Assembly: GCA_011049955.1 (NCBI GenBank)
Contig: DRGV01000038.1
Location: 1 to 6,843, forward strand
Length of the DNA stretch: 6,843 nt
From: a bacterium
GTDB taxonomy: Bacteria; UBP18; UBA7526
Direction: 5' to 3'
Numbering within the stretch: position 1 is the stretch's first letter; every line of letters starts with the position of its first letter. The translations under genes were made by a program, and so were the position numbers. This document shows positions 6,271 to 6,843 of this stretch, piece by piece. The notes beneath the pieces were generated by a model, which saw only the letters and a program-made list of their open reading frames with translations, did no database searches and was not told where the DNA came from.

Positions 6271-6310
6271 AGGGATTAGTAAGGACTAGCAGGGAATAGT
6301 AGGGATTAGT
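6271..6310. repeat. Four 10-bp tandem words upstream of secDF
   Basis: AGGGATTAGT, AAGGACTAGC, AGGGAATAGT and AGGGATTAGT follow each other with no spacer; the first and last are identical and the two inner ones differ at three and one positions. On the minus strand the word is ACTAATCCCT, close to GCTAATCCGT in the rpmB leader and to ACTATCCT at 3386. The array ends 21 bp before the secDF start, so it would be in the secDF leader if transcription comes from upstream. Confidence 0.88.
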
Positions 6311-6316
6311 ATGAAA

Positions 6317-6390
6317 CTTGTTGGTTGGTTGGCTGGCTGGTTAGTTAGGAAATTCTAACAAACCAGCAAACAAGCAAACTAACAAACTAA
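6317..6390. repeat. GT-rich / CA-rich inverted word array with hairpin
   Basis: The left arm (6318-6348) is made of 4-bp words TTGG, CTGG and TTAG; the right arm (6355-6390) is made of AAC, CAGC and CTAA words and contains almost no T or G. The innermost parts pair well: GCTGGTTAGTTAG (6336-6348) with CTAACAAACCAGC (6355-6367), 12 of 13, across a 6-base loop. No T-run follows on the minus strand after the hairpin, so a classical terminator for the HD gene is not supported. Five GG pairs two bases apart (6323-6340) could also form a weak two-layer G-quadruplex on the plus strand. Confidence 0.8.
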
Positions 6391-6409
6391 AATTCCCTTC
6401 TAATCCTTT

Positions 6410-6843
6410 TTAGAGGAGCTTTACTCCATTTATTACCAATTTGAAATCACACTTTAATACCTTAGCGGCTCTTCTACAGATCATCATTCGGGAAAGAAAA
6501 ATCTCAAAATATTCCATAACCTGAGAGATCTTGGTATCGATAGTCAACTCCAGGGCAATGGTCTTCTTCCTCTCGTCCACTCTAACAAAGGAGTGCTCTG
6601 CAGCATAGTTCACTCTATCATGGATGTCAAAGGCGGCCATATTAGGATTCCTCACCCGTGACCTATGGACATCCGATTTGTCTGCAATGACTAAGGCTGC
6701 TGCCTGAGGGGAAGGGGGTTCTCCAATCTCCTCCTCATGATTCCCCACTGCTCCCATAACGATAACAATATCTTTCTCTTCCATACCCATCTCTCCCAGG
6801 ATACGGGAGGCTAAGATGGCTGCTGCCTGGCCATGGTTCGTTC
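6410..6843 (-). CDS. HD-domain phosphohydrolase family protein, C-terminal part
   Basis: The frame is open to the right edge, so the N terminus is missing; 143 residues are visible. They begin TNHGQAAAILASRILGEMGM, with the NHGQ that in this family closely follows the metal-binding HD pair, which would be outside the window. Next come GAVGNHEEE (about 32-40) with a conserved His, and ADKSDVHRSRVRN (54-66), supplying the last metal-ligand Asp of an HD domain. The C-terminal half, FDIHDRVNYA followed by MEYFEIFLSRMMICRRAA and LVINGVKLL, is a conserved tail of a stand-alone HD hydrolase family, which I think corresponds to COG2316 (from memory). The substrate is unknown; HD proteins are typically metal-dependent phosphohydrolases. 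An internal ATG at 6788-6790 is not the start, because the conserved sequence continues upstream of it. secDF follows 159 bp downstream on the same strand, so the two may be co-transcribed. The stop is TAA. Confidence 0.88.
   Translation of the reverse strand, partial: TNHGQAAAILASRILGEMGMEEKDIVIVMGAVGNHEEEIGEPPSPQAAALVIADKSDVHRSRVRNPNMAAFDIHDRVNYAAEHSFVRVDERKKTIALELTIDTKISQVMEYFEIFLSRMMICRRAAKVLKCDFKLVINGVKLL

Noticed and set aside
6266..6271. TATAAA on the minus strand as a -10 box for secDF
   Set aside because: No acceptable -35 box lies 16-18 bases upstream, and a start there would place the ribosome binding site at the very 5' end of the transcript.

Overview
The window is a stretch of bacterial chromosome carrying housekeeping genes. 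Six genes lie on the minus strand (pssA, psd, recG, a DUF456 membrane protein gene, a fused secDF, and an HD-domain hydrolase gene). One lies on the plus strand (rpmB, ribosomal protein L28). pssA and the HD gene run off the window edges. PssA plus Psd points to phosphatidylethanolamine synthesis, and L28, RecG and SecDF are typical bacterial proteins. No gene fixes the phylum. The mixture of fused SecDF, a cysteine-containing L28, a short Psd and wordy, repetitive intergenic DNA would fit one of the poorly cultured bacterial candidate phyla, but that is only a guess.

Layout from left to right: the start of pssA (1-80, minus) follows the psd stop codon (psd 81-722, minus) with no gap and in the same frame. 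A 97-bp gap with a strong psd ribosome binding site leads to recG (820-2883, minus). The 253-bp gap between the divergent recG and rpmB holds a nested inverted repeat, a good sigma70-type promoter for rpmB and a 21-bp direct repeat in the presumed leader. rpmB (3137-3325, plus) converges on the DUF456 gene (3414-3914, minus). Upstream of the DUF456 gene is an array of eight 8-bp words arranged as two opposing sets of four. Then come secDF (4007-6250, minus), a 159-bp gap full of 10-bp and 4-bp tandem words, and the 3' part of the HD-domain gene (6410 to the right edge, minus).

Functionally, PssA makes phosphatidylserine and Psd decarboxylates it. SecDF drives late steps of protein export through SecYEG. 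RecG remodels stalled replication forks. L28 belongs to the large ribosomal subunit. The coding genes are ordinary. The most unusual feature is the intergenic DNA: four of the five gaps contain tandem or inverted arrays of short words with periods of 4, 8, 10, 16 or 21 bp. The words differ between gaps but are partly related (a CTAATCC/CTATCC theme). No tRNA, rRNA, CRISPR, insertion sequence or phage gene was seen, and no non-coding stretch exceeds 300 bases.
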